Below, one piece after another: positions 15,691 through 23,931 of a stretch of DNA of 64,000 nucleotides. Every line of letters begins with the position of its first letter. The stretch's first letter is position 1. The DNA is taken from assembly GCF_002300165.1 (NCBI RefSeq), contig NZ_MLCE01000019.1:310001-374000 (forward strand), written 5' to 3'. Origin of the DNA: Streptomyces sp. Tue6028. Its GTDB lineage: Bacteria > Actinomycetota > Actinomycetes > Streptomycetales > Streptomycetaceae. The position numbers were made by a program, and so were the translations under genes. The notes below the pieces were generated by a model that saw nothing but the letters and a program-made list of their open reading frames with translations, did no database searches and was not told the DNA's origin.

Positions 15691-15742
15691 AAGCCTCCCG
15701 TACGCCCTGCCCAGAGGCGGTCCATCCGCGTAGACTCCGCGC

Positions 15743-16765
15743 GTGGCCAAGGTGACTCGGGATGATGTGGCGCGACTGGCGGGGACTTCCACCGCGGTCG
15801 TCAGCTATGTCATCAACAACGGACCCCGGCCGGTCGCCCCGGCCACGCGCGAGCGCGTCCTCGCCGCGATCAAGGAGCTGGGATACCGGCCCGACCGGGT
15901 CGCCCAGGCCATGGCGTCGCGCCGCACCGAACTCATAGGTCTGATCATCCCGGACGCACGTCAGCCGTTCTTCGGCGAGATGGCGCACGCGGTCGAACAG
16001 GCCGCCGCCGAGCGCGGGAAGATGGTGCTCGTCGGCAACACCGACTACATCGCCGAGCGCGAGGTCCACTATCTGCGGGCCTTCCTCGGCATGCGGGTCT
16101 CCGGACTGATCCTCGTCAGCCACGCGCTGAACGACCACGCGGCCGCCGAGATCGACGCCTGGGACGCCCGCGTGGTGCTGCTGCACGAGCGCCCGGAGGC
16201 GATCGACGACGTCGCGGTCGTCACGGACGACCTGGGCGGCGCGCAGCTCGCGGTCCGCCACCTGCTGGAGCACGGGTACGAGTACGTCGCCTGTCTCGGC
16301 GGCACCGCCGAGACGCCCGCGGTCGGCGACCCCGTCTCCGACCACGTCGAGGGCTGGCGGCGCGCCTTGCAGGAGGCCGGGATCCCCACCGAGGGCCGGC
16401 TCTTCGAGGCGCCGTACAACCGCTACGACGCGTACCAGGTCGCCCTGGAACTGCTCGCGGGGCCCGACCGGCCGCCCGCCATCTTCTGCTCCACCGACGA
16501 CCAGGCGATCGGTCTGCTGCGCGCGGCCCGCGAGCTGCGCATCGACGTGCCGGGCGAGCTGGCCGTGGCGGGCTTCGACGACGTCAAGGAAGCCGCCCTG
16601 ACGGACCCGCCGCTGACAACGATCGCATCGGACCGCTCGGCCATGGCCCGCGCCGCCGTGGACCTCGTCCTCGACGACGGCCTGCGGGTGGCCGGCTCCC
16701 GCCGTGAGCGGCTGAAGCAGTTCCCGTCGCGCCTGGTGGTCCGCCGCTCCTGCGGCTGCGAATAG
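15743..16765 (+). CDS. LacI-family transcriptional regulator
   Basis: A 340-residue LacI/PurR-type regulator. The N-terminal helix-turn-helix and hinge helix occupy residues 3-60 (VTRDDVARLAGTSTAVVSYVINNG...GYRPDRVAQAMASRR), followed by a periplasmic-binding-protein-like sugar domain ending KQFPSRLVVRRSCGC. The effector is unknown and no sugar operon is adjacent. The GTG start at 15743 has no ribosome-binding site, but TAGACT (15731-15736) lies six bases before it, so the mRNA is probably leaderless. It follows glnR by 52 bases in the same direction. Confidence 0.92.
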   Translation: MAKVTRDDVARLAGTSTAVVSYVINNGPRPVAPATRERVLAAIKELGYRPDRVAQAMASRRTELIGLIIPDARQPFFGEMAHAVEQAAAERGKMVLVGNTDYIAEREVHYLRAFLGMRVSGLILVSHALNDHAAAEIDAWDARVVLLHERPEAIDDVAVVTDDLGGAQLAVRHLLEHGYEYVACLGGTAETPAVGDPVSDHVEGWRRALQEAGIPTEGRLFEAPYNRYDAYQVALELLAGPDRPPAIFCSTDDQAIGLLRAARELRIDVPGELAVAGFDDVKEAALTDPPLTTIASDRSAMARAAVDLVLDDGLRVAGSRRERLKQFPSRLVVRRSCGCE

Positions 16766-16806
16766 CTCTCGCGGCCGCGAACTGTCCGGGGCGGCCCGCA
16801 CGGCTG

Positions 16807-16837
16807 CGCCGGCCCCGCGGGGATCGCGGGACCGGCG
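16807..16837. terminator. Bidirectional hairpin between convergent genes
   Basis: CGCCGGCCCCGCG (16807-16819) and CGCGGGACCGGCG (16825-16837) pair at 12 of 13 positions around a 5-base loop. The hairpin lies between the convergent ends of the LacI gene and the secreted protease gene, and can serve both. Confidence 0.65.
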
Positions 16838-16850
16838 CGTCCGGGACGGT

Positions 16851-18605
16851 TCAGAACAGCAGGTTGTACTGGTTGAAGCCGCTGCCCAGGCCGATCCGTG
16901 AGCCGAAGAGGCTGCTGGAGGCCTTGTTGGTGCCCGGGTAGAGCCACAGCTTGCCGCCGGAGTCGCGGGTGACGACATCGGCGATGCCGTCACCGGTCAC
17001 GTCACCATTGGCGACGTACGAGGTGAAGTTCCAGCCCGTACGCGCCTGGATCCGCGTCGACCAGGGGGTGTGCTCCTGCTGGGTGCCCCGGTAGAGGTAC
17101 AGGACGCCCGAGCTGTTGCGGACCAGCAGGTCGGCGCGGCCGTCACCGGACAGGTCGCCGTGGCCGAAGATCTTGACGTTCTTCCAGGACTTGTCGACGA
17201 CCTTGACGCGCCCGTAGAACTGGCCGTTGCCCTTGCCCGGGTAGAGGTAGACCGAGCCGTCGGCGTCCACGGCGACCAGGTCGGGGCGGGCGTCACCGGT
17301 CATGTCGCCGGGGATGGCGTACGACTTGTAGCCGCCCCACACCGAGCTGATCTGCATCCACGTGAACTCGCCGGTGGAGTGGTCCAGGTAGTCGCGGTAC
17401 AGCTTGCCGTCGCCCTTGTCGCGGACGATCAGGTCCTGGTAGAAGTCCCGGTCCAGGTCGGCCTGGAGACCCCAGCTGATGCCCTGCCATCCGCTGCCCT
17501 GGAAGGCGCGCTGGGCGAGCGAGGTGCCCTTGCTGTCCTGCTCGAACAGCCCGCCGGAAGGGGTGCGCTCCAGGATGTCGGCCTTGCCGTCGAAGGACAG
17601 GTCGGTGTCGTCGATCCGCGGCTGGGCCGCCCAGGTGTACGAGGACACCTTGGTGAACACCGGGAAGGCGCCCTTGGCCGTGCAGCCCGAGACACCCCAC
17701 GAGACGATGCCGATGACCTTGCCCCCGAGGACGACCGGGCCGCCGGAGTCACCGTTGCAGGGGCTCTTGGTGCCCTCGTCGGTACCGCTGGCCGGGGTGC
17801 CGGCGCAGAACATCGAGCCCTCGATGAAGTCGTCCTCGCCGAGGACCGCCCTCATGGCGGAGTCGCAGGTGGCGTCGTCCCGCACGGTCAGGTCGACCTT
17901 GCGGAGCTTGGCCGACAGATCGGCACCGTCGGCGCCCGAGGTCAGGCCCCAGCCGTAGACGGTGGCGGTGCCGCCCGGGGCGTACCAGGGGGTGTCGTTG
18001 GCGGCGGCCAGACGCATCCACTGCTGGTCCAGCGGGCGGTCCAGGGTGAGGACAGCGATGTCGTGCTGGATGGTGTCCTCGTTGTAGCGCGGGTGGTTCC
18101 ACTGGCGCCAGACGCCCGCGACCGTGCCGCTGGTGCCGTCGTACAGGTCGGCGGTGCCGGCCACGACCGCGCCGTTCTTCTTCCAGTCGAGGCCCGCGAC
18201 GCAGTGGGCCGCGGTCAGGACCTTGTTCGGGGCGACGAGCGTGCCGCCACAGAAGTAGCCCGCGCCCGTCGTGTCGTCGTAGTAGGCGAGCTGGACCATC
18301 CACGGGGCGCTCGAGATCGTCGTCTCGCTGCCGCCGATGATGAACGGCGTCTTCTTGGGGTCCGTCTCCGGGGTGGCCTGGTCCTTCGCCGCCTCGACCA
18401 CCCGGCGGTGCAGTTCCTTGTCGGAGGCGGTCGGGGCGGGGTTCACGGACTGGGCGACGTTCGCGTCGGGCAGTCCGGCCGGGTTGTCGGCGGCGGTCGC
18501 GGGCTGCGCCGCGACCGCGCCGGCGCAGGCCAGCGCCAGTGCGAGGACGGCCGTGGGCAACGCCGTGACGGGGCGTCTGAAGCGACCGCGCAGGGCACGT
18601 ATCAC
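16851..18605 (-). CDS. Secreted S1-family serine protease with C-terminal FG-GAP/VCBS repeats
   Basis: A 584-residue exported protein. It has a signal peptide (1 to about 38, ending ATAAD), a propeptide, and an S1 protease domain beginning at IIGG (89-92), with His134 (TAAHC), Asp182 (HDIAVL) and Ser287 (NGDSGGP). The S1-pocket residue six before the catalytic Ser is Ser281, not the Asp of trypsin, so the specificity is probably chymotrypsin- or elastase-like. Residues 340-584 hold about five FG-GAP/VCBS repeats with calcium-loop motifs such as DLSGDGRADLLVRN and DVTGDGIADVVTRD, a likely seven-bladed-propeller fragment for binding. GTG at 18605 has AGGAG six bases upstream. Confidence 0.9.
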   Translation of the reverse strand: MIRALRGRFRRPVTALPTAVLALALACAGAVAAQPATAADNPAGLPDANVAQSVNPAPTASDKELHRRVVEAAKDQATPETDPKKTPFIIGGSETTISSAPWMVQLAYYDDTTGAGYFCGGTLVAPNKVLTAAHCVAGLDWKKNGAVVAGTADLYDGTSGTVAGVWRQWNHPRYNEDTIQHDIAVLTLDRPLDQQWMRLAAANDTPWYAPGGTATVYGWGLTSGADGADLSAKLRKVDLTVRDDATCDSAMRAVLGEDDFIEGSMFCAGTPASGTDEGTKSPCNGDSGGPVVLGGKVIGIVSWGVSGCTAKGAFPVFTKVSSYTWAAQPRIDDTDLSFDGKADILERTPSGGLFEQDSKGTSLAQRAFQGSGWQGISWGLQADLDRDFYQDLIVRDKGDGKLYRDYLDHSTGEFTWMQISSVWGGYKSYAIPGDMTGDARPDLVAVDADGSVYLYPGKGNGQFYGRVKVVDKSWKNVKIFGHGDLSGDGRADLLVRNSSGVLYLYRGTQQEHTPWSTRIQARTGWNFTSYVANGDVTGDGIADVVTRDSGGKLWLYPGTNKASSSLFGSRIGLGSGFNQYNLLF

Positions 18606-18950
18606 TCGGGGCTCCTGAGGTGGGTGCGTGTGGTGGTGTTCCGTGTCGTGAGAGGCCCGAAAAGGGCGTACGACGCACCGGCCCGAATGACGCGACCGCA
18701 GTCGCTGCATCGATTCAGGCCTACCGCGGAGCCCCCCTCCGGCGCGGAGAGCGTAGGCCTCAGGAGTCCCTGTGCACACGGCCTTCACAGCGGTCGGACA
18801 AGTATTCGTCCGTCGCCCTCCGTGTCATCACCCTCACGCAACCCGCTGTTTCCCGGGCTCACGGGCCTTTATATCGGGCATACGAGGTTCTGTCGGGCTT
18901 CTCAGGGCACACTCAGGGAGCTCTCATGATCCCGGGACACTCTCAATTGC
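18606..18950. other. Divergent regulatory region between the secreted protease and HtrA-like genes
   Basis: These 345 bases separate two outward-reading genes for exported or membrane proteases and must hold both promoters. The half nearer the HtrA-like gene is less GC-rich (CTTTATATCGGGCATACGAGGTTC near 18870-18893 includes TATATC and CATACG words). No palindrome long enough to name an operator was found. Small frames in it have no ribosome-binding sites. Confidence 0.4.
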
Positions 18951-20150
18951 ATGACCGAGAGCTTCCGCCGCAGCGGCGACCACCCCCAGGGCGACGACCA
19001 CCAGCCGGCACACCCCCTGCACCCGGGGGCGGCTCATCAGCAGCAGCACGCCTCTTCACCGGTGAACCCCGAGTGGCCTCCCCCGCCGGCGTACGAGCCG
19101 GCCGCGCCGTACGCCGTCGAGCCGGGCACCACCGTATGGCCGGGCACCGGTCAGGGCGGTGACGGAGGCGACGGCCACGGCGGCGGCTGGACCGCGTACC
19201 CGGAGCCGGACTCCGCTCCCACCGCGGCGTTCGCCACCGTCCAGGCCGAGCCGGTCGCACCCACGAAGAAGCGCGCCAAGGGCCCCCTGGCCCTGCTCGC
19301 GGCGGTCGCCATAGTCGCCGCGGCCATCGGCGGCGGCACCGCGTACGGCATCCAGGAGCTCACCGGCAACGACACCGTGGCCTCCAGCAGCACCAGCACC
19401 AACGTGGTGCCCACCAGCCAGAAGGGCACGGTCGCCGGGGTCGCCAAGGCGGTCGGCCCGAGCATCGTCGAGATCGGCGCGACCTCGAACGCGGGCTCGT
19501 CCACCGGATCGGGCGTGATCATCACGACCGACGGCGAGATCATCACCAACAACCACGTCGTCTCCGGCGCCTCGTCGATCAAGGTGCAGCTGAGCGACGG
19601 CAAGTCCTACACCGCGCAGGTCGTCGGCACCGACAGCAAGAAGGACCTCGCGCTGATCAAGCTGGAGGACGCGCCGTCCGGTCTGAAGACCGCGACGCTC
19701 GGCAACTCCGACGGCGTCCAGGTCGGCGACCAGGTCGTCGCGATCGGCTCCCCCGAGGGCCTGACCGGCACCGTCACCAGCGGCATCGTCTCCGCACTCG
19801 ACCGTGACGTGACCGTCTCGACCGACGAGAGCCAGGGCCAGCAGCAGGGCGACGGCGGCGGCCGGTGGCCGTTCGAGTTCGGCGGCCGCGAGTTCAACGG
19901 CGACACCGGGTCGTCGACGACGACGTACAAGGCGCTCCAGACCGACGCCTCGCTCAACCCGGGCAACTCCGGCGGAGCCCTGATCGACATGAACGGCAAC
20001 ATCATCGGCATCAACTCGGCGATGTACTCGGCCGCTTCGGACTCGTCCTCCTCGTCGAGCGCGGGCAGCGTCGGCCTCGGCTTCGCCATCCCGATCAACA
20101 CCGTCAGGGCAGACCTGGCCGATCTGCGGGCAGGTGGCTCGGACAGCTGA
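18951..20150 (+). CDS. HtrA/DegP-like membrane-anchored serine protease without PDZ domain
   Basis: A 399-residue protein. Residues 1-105 are a Pro/His/Gly-rich cytoplasmic tail, 112-131 a transmembrane helix, and 160-399 an external trypsin-like HtrA protease domain with His202 (TNNHVV), Asp232 (KKDLALIK) and Ser340 (NPGNSGGAL). The protein stops right after the protease domain (GFAIPINTVRADLADLRAGG), where HtrA proteins normally continue into a PDZ domain. It is followed by an MprAB-like two-component system. In mycobacteria mprAB and the HtrA-like pepD are adjacent and functionally linked, so envelope-stress control is a reasonable inference. The start has no obvious ribosome-binding site. 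Confidence 0.9.
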   Translation: MTESFRRSGDHPQGDDHQPAHPLHPGAAHQQQHASSPVNPEWPPPPAYEPAAPYAVEPGTTVWPGTGQGGDGGDGHGGGWTAYPEPDSAPTAAFATVQAEPVAPTKKRAKGPLALLAAVAIVAAAIGGGTAYGIQELTGNDTVASSSTSTNVVPTSQKGTVAGVAKAVGPSIVEIGATSNAGSSTGSGVIITTDGEIITNNHVVSGASSIKVQLSDGKSYTAQVVGTDSKKDLALIKLEDAPSGLKTATLGNSDGVQVGDQVVAIGSPEGLTGTVTSGIVSALDRDVTVSTDESQGQQQGDGGGRWPFEFGGREFNGDTGSSTTTYKALQTDASLNPGNSGGALIDMNGNIIGINSAMYSAASDSSSSSSAGSVGLGFAIPINTVRADLADLRAGGSDS

Positions 20151-20211
20151 CCGCACGCCCGGACGAGCGTGCACCACCGCCCCCGAGGGGCACCGATCCA
20201 GGAGGTTCGTC

Positions 20212-20418
20212 ATGATCAAGCAGATATCGCACGCGACGGTCGCCGGCATCGATCCGGCCAAGCTGGACCTGGCCCTGGCGGTCGTCGGGGAGCTGCACGC
20301 CCCCACCGCGACCCGGGCGCCCGAGATCGCGCCGCAGCTGATGGGCCTCCGCACCCCCGCCACCCGGGCCCACCGCCGCCGGGTGCGCCTGCACCGGCTG
20401 GACGCACTGCGGGGCTGA
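20212..20418 (+). CDS. Small basic hypothetical protein
   Basis: A 68-residue protein beginning MIKQISHATVAGIDPAKLDL, with an Arg/His-rich C-terminal third (HRRRVRLHRLDALRG). The ATG at 20212 has a near-perfect AGGAGG seven to eight bases upstream, which is the main support for coding. It lies 61 bases after the HtrA-like gene and before a hairpin terminator, so it would share that mRNA. No family or membrane span was recognised; a small regulator or adaptor of the protease is possible but unsupported. Confidence 0.6.
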   Translation: MIKQISHATVAGIDPAKLDLALAVVGELHAPTATRAPEIAPQLMGLRTPATRAHRRRVRLHRLDALRG

Positions 20419-20486
20419 CCGCCGTGCCCGCCCGACAGCCGGCGCCGGACCGGTCCGCCGTACGCACCGGGGGGCGCACGCCCCGG

Positions 20487-20512
20487 CCGGCGGGCCCCCG
20501 GTGGCCCGCCGG
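20487..20512 (+). terminator. Hairpin terminator after the HtrA-like gene pair
   Basis: CCGGCGGGCC (20487-20496) and GGCCCGCCGG (20503-20512) form a perfect 10-bp stem with a 6-base loop. It separates the protease and small-protein transcript from the following two-component genes. Confidence 0.65.
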
Positions 20513-20592
20513 TCCTCTCCGCGCCCGCCCGGAAACGTGCGAGGCTGAATGAGTCGAGCCCCGTCCCACCGCACCCCTAGGAACCGACGCCC

Positions 20593-21324
20593 ATGAGCCC
20601 CGCCGATGGCGACCGTGACCCCCAGCGCATCCTGATCGTCGACGACGAGCCGGCCGTCCGCGAAGCACTCCAGCGCAGCCTCGCCTTCGAGGGGTACGAG
20701 ACCGAGGTCGCGGTCGACGGCGCGGACGCCCTGGAGAAGGCGACGGCCTGCCGGCCCGACCTGGTGGTCCTGGACATCCAGATGCCGCGCATGGACGGGC
20801 TGACCGCGGCACGCCGGATGCGCGGCGCGGGCACGACCACGCCGATCCTGATGCTCACCGCGCGCGACACGGTCGGCGACCGCGTCACCGGCCTGGACGC
20901 CGGCGCCGACGACTACCTCGTGAAGCCCTTCGAGCTCGACGAGCTCTTCGCACGCGTGAGGGCGCTGCTGCGGCGCAGCTCGTACGCCGCGGCGGCGGTC
21001 GGCACCCAGGAGGACGACGCACTCGTCTTCGGCGACCTCCGGATGGACCTGGCGACCCGTGAGGTCACCCGGGCGGGCCGTCCCGTCGAACTGACCCGCA
21101 CGGAGTTCACCCTGCTGGAGATGTTCATGGCCCACCCGCGCCAGGTCCTCACCCGCGAGCAGATCCTGAAGGCGGTCTGGGGCTTCGACTTCGAACCCTC
21201 GTCCAACTCCCTCGACGTGTACGTCATGTACCTGCGCCGCAAGACCGAGGCGGGCGGCGAGCCGCGCCTGGTGCACACGGTGCGGGGCGTGGGCTACGTC
21301 CTCAGGTCGGGCGGCGCGGAGTGA
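20593..21324 (+). CDS. OmpR-family response regulator (MprA-like)
   Basis: A 243-residue response regulator with a standard receiver domain (acidic pair in ILIVDDEP, phosphorylated Asp61 in VVLDIQMP, Lys in DDYLVKPFEL) and a winged-helix DNA-binding domain (about 145-240; LTRTEFTLLEMFMAHPRQVLTREQIL...VHTVRGVGYVLR). It overlaps the downstream kinase gene by the 4-base GTGA, the typical arrangement of a cognate pair. The HtrA-like protease gene just upstream recalls the mycobacterial mprAB-pepD cluster, which responds to envelope stress. The MprA label is by similarity of layout and neighbourhood. Confidence 0.92.
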   Translation: MSPADGDRDPQRILIVDDEPAVREALQRSLAFEGYETEVAVDGADALEKATACRPDLVVLDIQMPRMDGLTAARRMRGAGTTTPILMLTARDTVGDRVTGLDAGADDYLVKPFELDELFARVRALLRRSSYAAAAVGTQEDDALVFGDLRMDLATREVTRAGRPVELTRTEFTLLEMFMAHPRQVLTREQILKAVWGFDFEPSSNSLDVYVMYLRRKTEAGGEPRLVHTVRGVGYVLRSGGAE

Positions 21325-22820
21325 TCCGCAGGTTCCGGGCTCTGCCGCTGCGGTCGCGACTGGCGTTGCTGGTGGCGGCGGCGGTGGCGTTCGCGGTGGC
21401 CGCCGTGTCCGTGACGTGCTGGTTCATCGTGCGCGGCAAGCTGTACGACCAGGTCGACAGCGAGCTGAAGTCGCAGGCCAGCCACCCCATGCGGCCCGCC
21501 ATCGTCGACAGCATCGCCAACTGCGGCCAGACCGACCAGAGCGACCAGGCACCGGATCCGGGCGAGCTCCGCGCGAACACCGAGTACTACCTCCAGGTGG
21601 TCAAGGTCGACGGCGAGTCCTGCGTCTCCTCGAACTCCTTCGGCACCGTCAAGGTCACCGACAGCGACACCGGCCTGGCCAAGAACCCGGTCCGCGACGA
21701 AGGCATCCTGCGCAACGGCGTCGACACCAAGGGCAACCCCGTACGCGTGCTGACGGCCCCCCTGACGATCGACGGGCCCAACGGCCACCCGACCGTGGTG
21801 GCGGACGCCGCCGTCCTGAACGCCCTGCCGCTCAGCGGCACCAACTCCACCCTCAGCGAGCTGGCCGTGTTCCTCCTCGTCGTCGGCGGCGTCGGAGTGG
21901 TCGGCGCCGGGGCGGCCGGGCTGGCCGTCGCCCGCGCCGGGCTGCGCCCCGTGGACCGGCTCACCGAGGCCGTCGAGCACGTGGCCCGCACCGAGGACCT
22001 CACCATCCGCATCCCCGTGGAGGAGGACAGCGAGGACGAAGTCGCCCGGCTGTCCCGCTCCTTCAACTCGATGACGTCCGCGCTCGCCAGCTCCCGCGAC
22101 CTCCAGCAGCAGCTCATCGCCGACGCGGGCCATGAACTGCGGACGCCGCTCACCTCGCTGCGGACGAACATAGAGCTCCTCTCGCGCAGCGAGGAGACCG
22201 GCCGGCCGCTCCCCCCGGCGGACCGCAAGGCGCTCCTCGCCTCGGTCACCGCGCAGATGACCGAGCTGGCGGCACTGATCGGCGACCTCCAGACGCTGTC
22301 GCGGTCGGACTCCGGCCAGCCCGCCGACCGCTTCGAGTTCGTCGCTCTGGAGGACACCGTCGAGGCGGCACTGCGCCGGGCCCGGCTGCGCGGGCCCGAG
22401 CTGACGATCACGGCGGACCTCCAGCCCTGGTTCGTGAAGGCCGAGCCCGCCGCGCTGGAGCGGGCCATCGTGAACATCCTCGACAACGCGGTGAAGTTCA
22501 GCCCCGAGGGCGGCACGATCGAGGTCGTGCTGAAGGAGGGCGAGCTGACGGTCCGCGACCATGGGCCGGGGATCCCCGCGGAGGAGCTCCCGCACGTCTT
22601 CGACCGCTTCTGGCGCTCGCAGTCCGCCCGTGCGCTGCCCGGGTCGGGGCTCGGTCTTTCGATCGTGGCCCGTACGGTGCAGCAGTGCGGGGGCGAGGTG
22701 TCGCTCGGGCCCGCGCAGGGGGGCGGTACGGTCGCGACGGTTCGGCTGCCCGGGGCGCCGACGCCGCCGCCGGAACTCTTCGGCACGTACGAGAAGTTCG
22801 AGCCCTACGAAACGGAATGA
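21321..22820 (+). CDS. Two-component sensor histidine kinase (MprB-like)
   Basis: A 499-residue membrane kinase: TM1 at about 13-36, an external sensor loop (37-180) with two cysteines, TM2 at about 181-204, a HAMP linker (to about 255), the HisKA dimerisation helix with His271 in DAGHELRTPLTSL, and the ATPase domain with N box (NILDNAVKFSPEGG), G1 (DHGPGIP) and G2 (GSGLGLSIV) motifs. Its GTG start overlaps the regulator stop codon. The layout is that of MprB/BaeS-type envelope-stress kinases. The gene is followed by the repeat-rich gap. Confidence 0.93.
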   Translation: MIRRFRALPLRSRLALLVAAAVAFAVAAVSVTCWFIVRGKLYDQVDSELKSQASHPMRPAIVDSIANCGQTDQSDQAPDPGELRANTEYYLQVVKVDGESCVSSNSFGTVKVTDSDTGLAKNPVRDEGILRNGVDTKGNPVRVLTAPLTIDGPNGHPTVVADAAVLNALPLSGTNSTLSELAVFLLVVGGVGVVGAGAAGLAVARAGLRPVDRLTEAVEHVARTEDLTIRIPVEEDSEDEVARLSRSFNSMTSALASSRDLQQQLIADAGHELRTPLTSLRTNIELLSRSEETGRPLPPADRKALLASVTAQMTELAALIGDLQTLSRSDSGQPADRFEFVALEDTVEAALRRARLRGPELTITADLQPWFVKAEPAALERAIVNILDNAVKFSPEGGTIEVVLKEGELTVRDHGPGIPAEELPHVFDRFWRSQSARALPGSGLGLSIVARTVQQCGGEVSLGPAQGGGTVATVRLPGAPTPPPELFGTYEKFEPYETE

Positions 22821-22829
22821 CCCCCGGGG

Positions 22830-22990
22830 CCACCTGGACTCCGGCCCACCTGGACTCCGGTCCACCTGGGTACCCCCGGCTCGTCCGGGGCTCCGGCCCA
22901 CCTGGGGCTCCGGCCCACCTGGGGCTCCGGCCCACCTGGGGCTCCGGCCCACCTGGGTACCCCCGGCCCACCTGGGACTCCGGTCCACCG
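22830..22990. repeat. Tandem array of about 17-bp units
   Basis: The word CCACCTGG recurs about nine times at 16-19 base intervals, usually in the unit CCACCTGGGGCTCCGGC, three copies of which (22898-22948) are adjacent and identical. Variants with GACTCCGG or GTACCCCCGG in place of GGCTCCGG flank the perfect copies. Confidence 0.85.
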
Positions 22991-23123
22991 GAACACTCCC
23001 GTCGCCCCCCTGGACTCAGGGCCCACCCCGGCTCACCTGGGCATTCCTGCCCACCGGGCCCAGGTCTGCTGCGGGCTCGCGAACGCTTCTTCGCCCCCGC
23101 CGCCCCTACCCGACCCATCCCCT

Positions 23124-23283
23124 GGGGGCTCCGCCCCCAGACCCCCATCGGCCTGAACGGCCTCGTCCTCAAGCGCCGGACGGGCTGAAATGCTGCCCCC
23201 TTCTCACCAGCCACAGGGGCCACCCGGGGGTGGGGGGAAATCGGCCTGGACGGCCTCGTCCTCAAACGCCGGACAGGCTGAAA
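23124..23283. repeat. Two copies of a Streptomyces interspersed intergenic element
   Basis: Two 43-44-base copies (23147-23189 and 23240-23283) begin ATCGGCCTG and end GGACGGGCTGAA or GGACAGGCTGAAA. The first is preceded by the hairpin-forming GGGGGCTCCGCCCCC (23125-23139). The same composite element, hairpin plus core, occurs in reverse orientation at 46004-46215. Confidence 0.8.
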
Positions 23284-23373
23284 GGTGCTCTCTGCCCTCA
23301 AGGCGGGACGGGGGAGGAGCCAGCGCCAGACGAGGCTGGGAGCTACCGCTGGACGGGAACTGCCGAAGGGCGC

Positions 23374-23424
23374 GAACTGCCGAGGGGCGGGAACTGCCGA
23401 GGGGCGGGAACTGCCGAGGGGCGG
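23374..23424. repeat. Three exact copies of a 17-bp tandem repeat
   Basis: GAACTGCCGAGGGGCGG is repeated exactly at 23374, 23391 and 23408, with a diverged copy before (23357) and a diverged copy after (23425). Confidence 0.85.
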
Positions 23425-23746
23425 GAGTTACCGCCGGACAAGAACTGCCGCCGGGCGGGACGGCATAGGAGCCAGCGCCGGACGGGCTGGAAGCTGTCGC
23501 CGGACGGCGCGGGAGCTCCCGCCGGACACGGCGCAGGAGCTGTCGCCGGACAGGCCGTGGCTACCAGGCCCCCTGGCCCCACTCGCACCCGTATCCGCAC
23601 CCGCACCCCACTCGCACCTGCATCCGAATCCGCACCCCACTCACACCCGCACCCGCCCTCTCACGGAAGGGGCCGTGCCGGTGCATCACATGCCCGTTGC
23701 GGACGGCGCCACCAACCCACCGCACTGAATCGCCGGACCACACAAG

Positions 23747-23930
23747 GGCTGCAACGGGCGGATCACCGGCACGGACCCGACCCACCCACCGGACCGAAGG
23801 CGACCCACCGGACCACGCGACGGCTGCAACGGCCGGATCACCGGCACGGACCCGACCCACCCACCGGCGGAACGCGCACGGACCCGACCCACCCACCGGC
23901 GGAACGCGCACGGACCCGACCCACCCACCG
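23747..23930. repeat. 32-bp tandem repeat within a larger duplication
   Basis: A 32-bp unit starting CACGGACCCGACCCACCC begins at 23845, 23877 and 23909; the third copy is cut short. A longer segment starting GGCTGCAACGG is duplicated at about 23747 and 23822 and contains the same core, so the array grew in at least two steps. Confidence 0.8.
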
Positions 23931-23931
23931 T

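Larger units (their letters stand above)
22821..23931. other. Gene-free 1.1-kb mosaic of repeat families
   Basis: No gene was found between the convergent ends of the histidine kinase and ABC transporter genes. The gap contains, in order, a tandem array of about 17-bp units, two copies of an interspersed element also found near pstB, a 17-bp triple repeat, a block of GCACCC-like words (about 23580-23655) and a 32-bp tandem repeat. The families are unrelated to each other. Long frames cross it on both strands, but their peptides are mere repeat translations. Confidence 0.75.

Noticed and set aside
22498..23301. Minus-strand frame encoding a Gly/Pro/Trp repeat protein (WAGAPGGPEPQVGRSP units)
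   Set aside because: It is a translation of the 17-bp DNA repeats, overlaps the histidine kinase end antisense, and has no ribosome-binding site.
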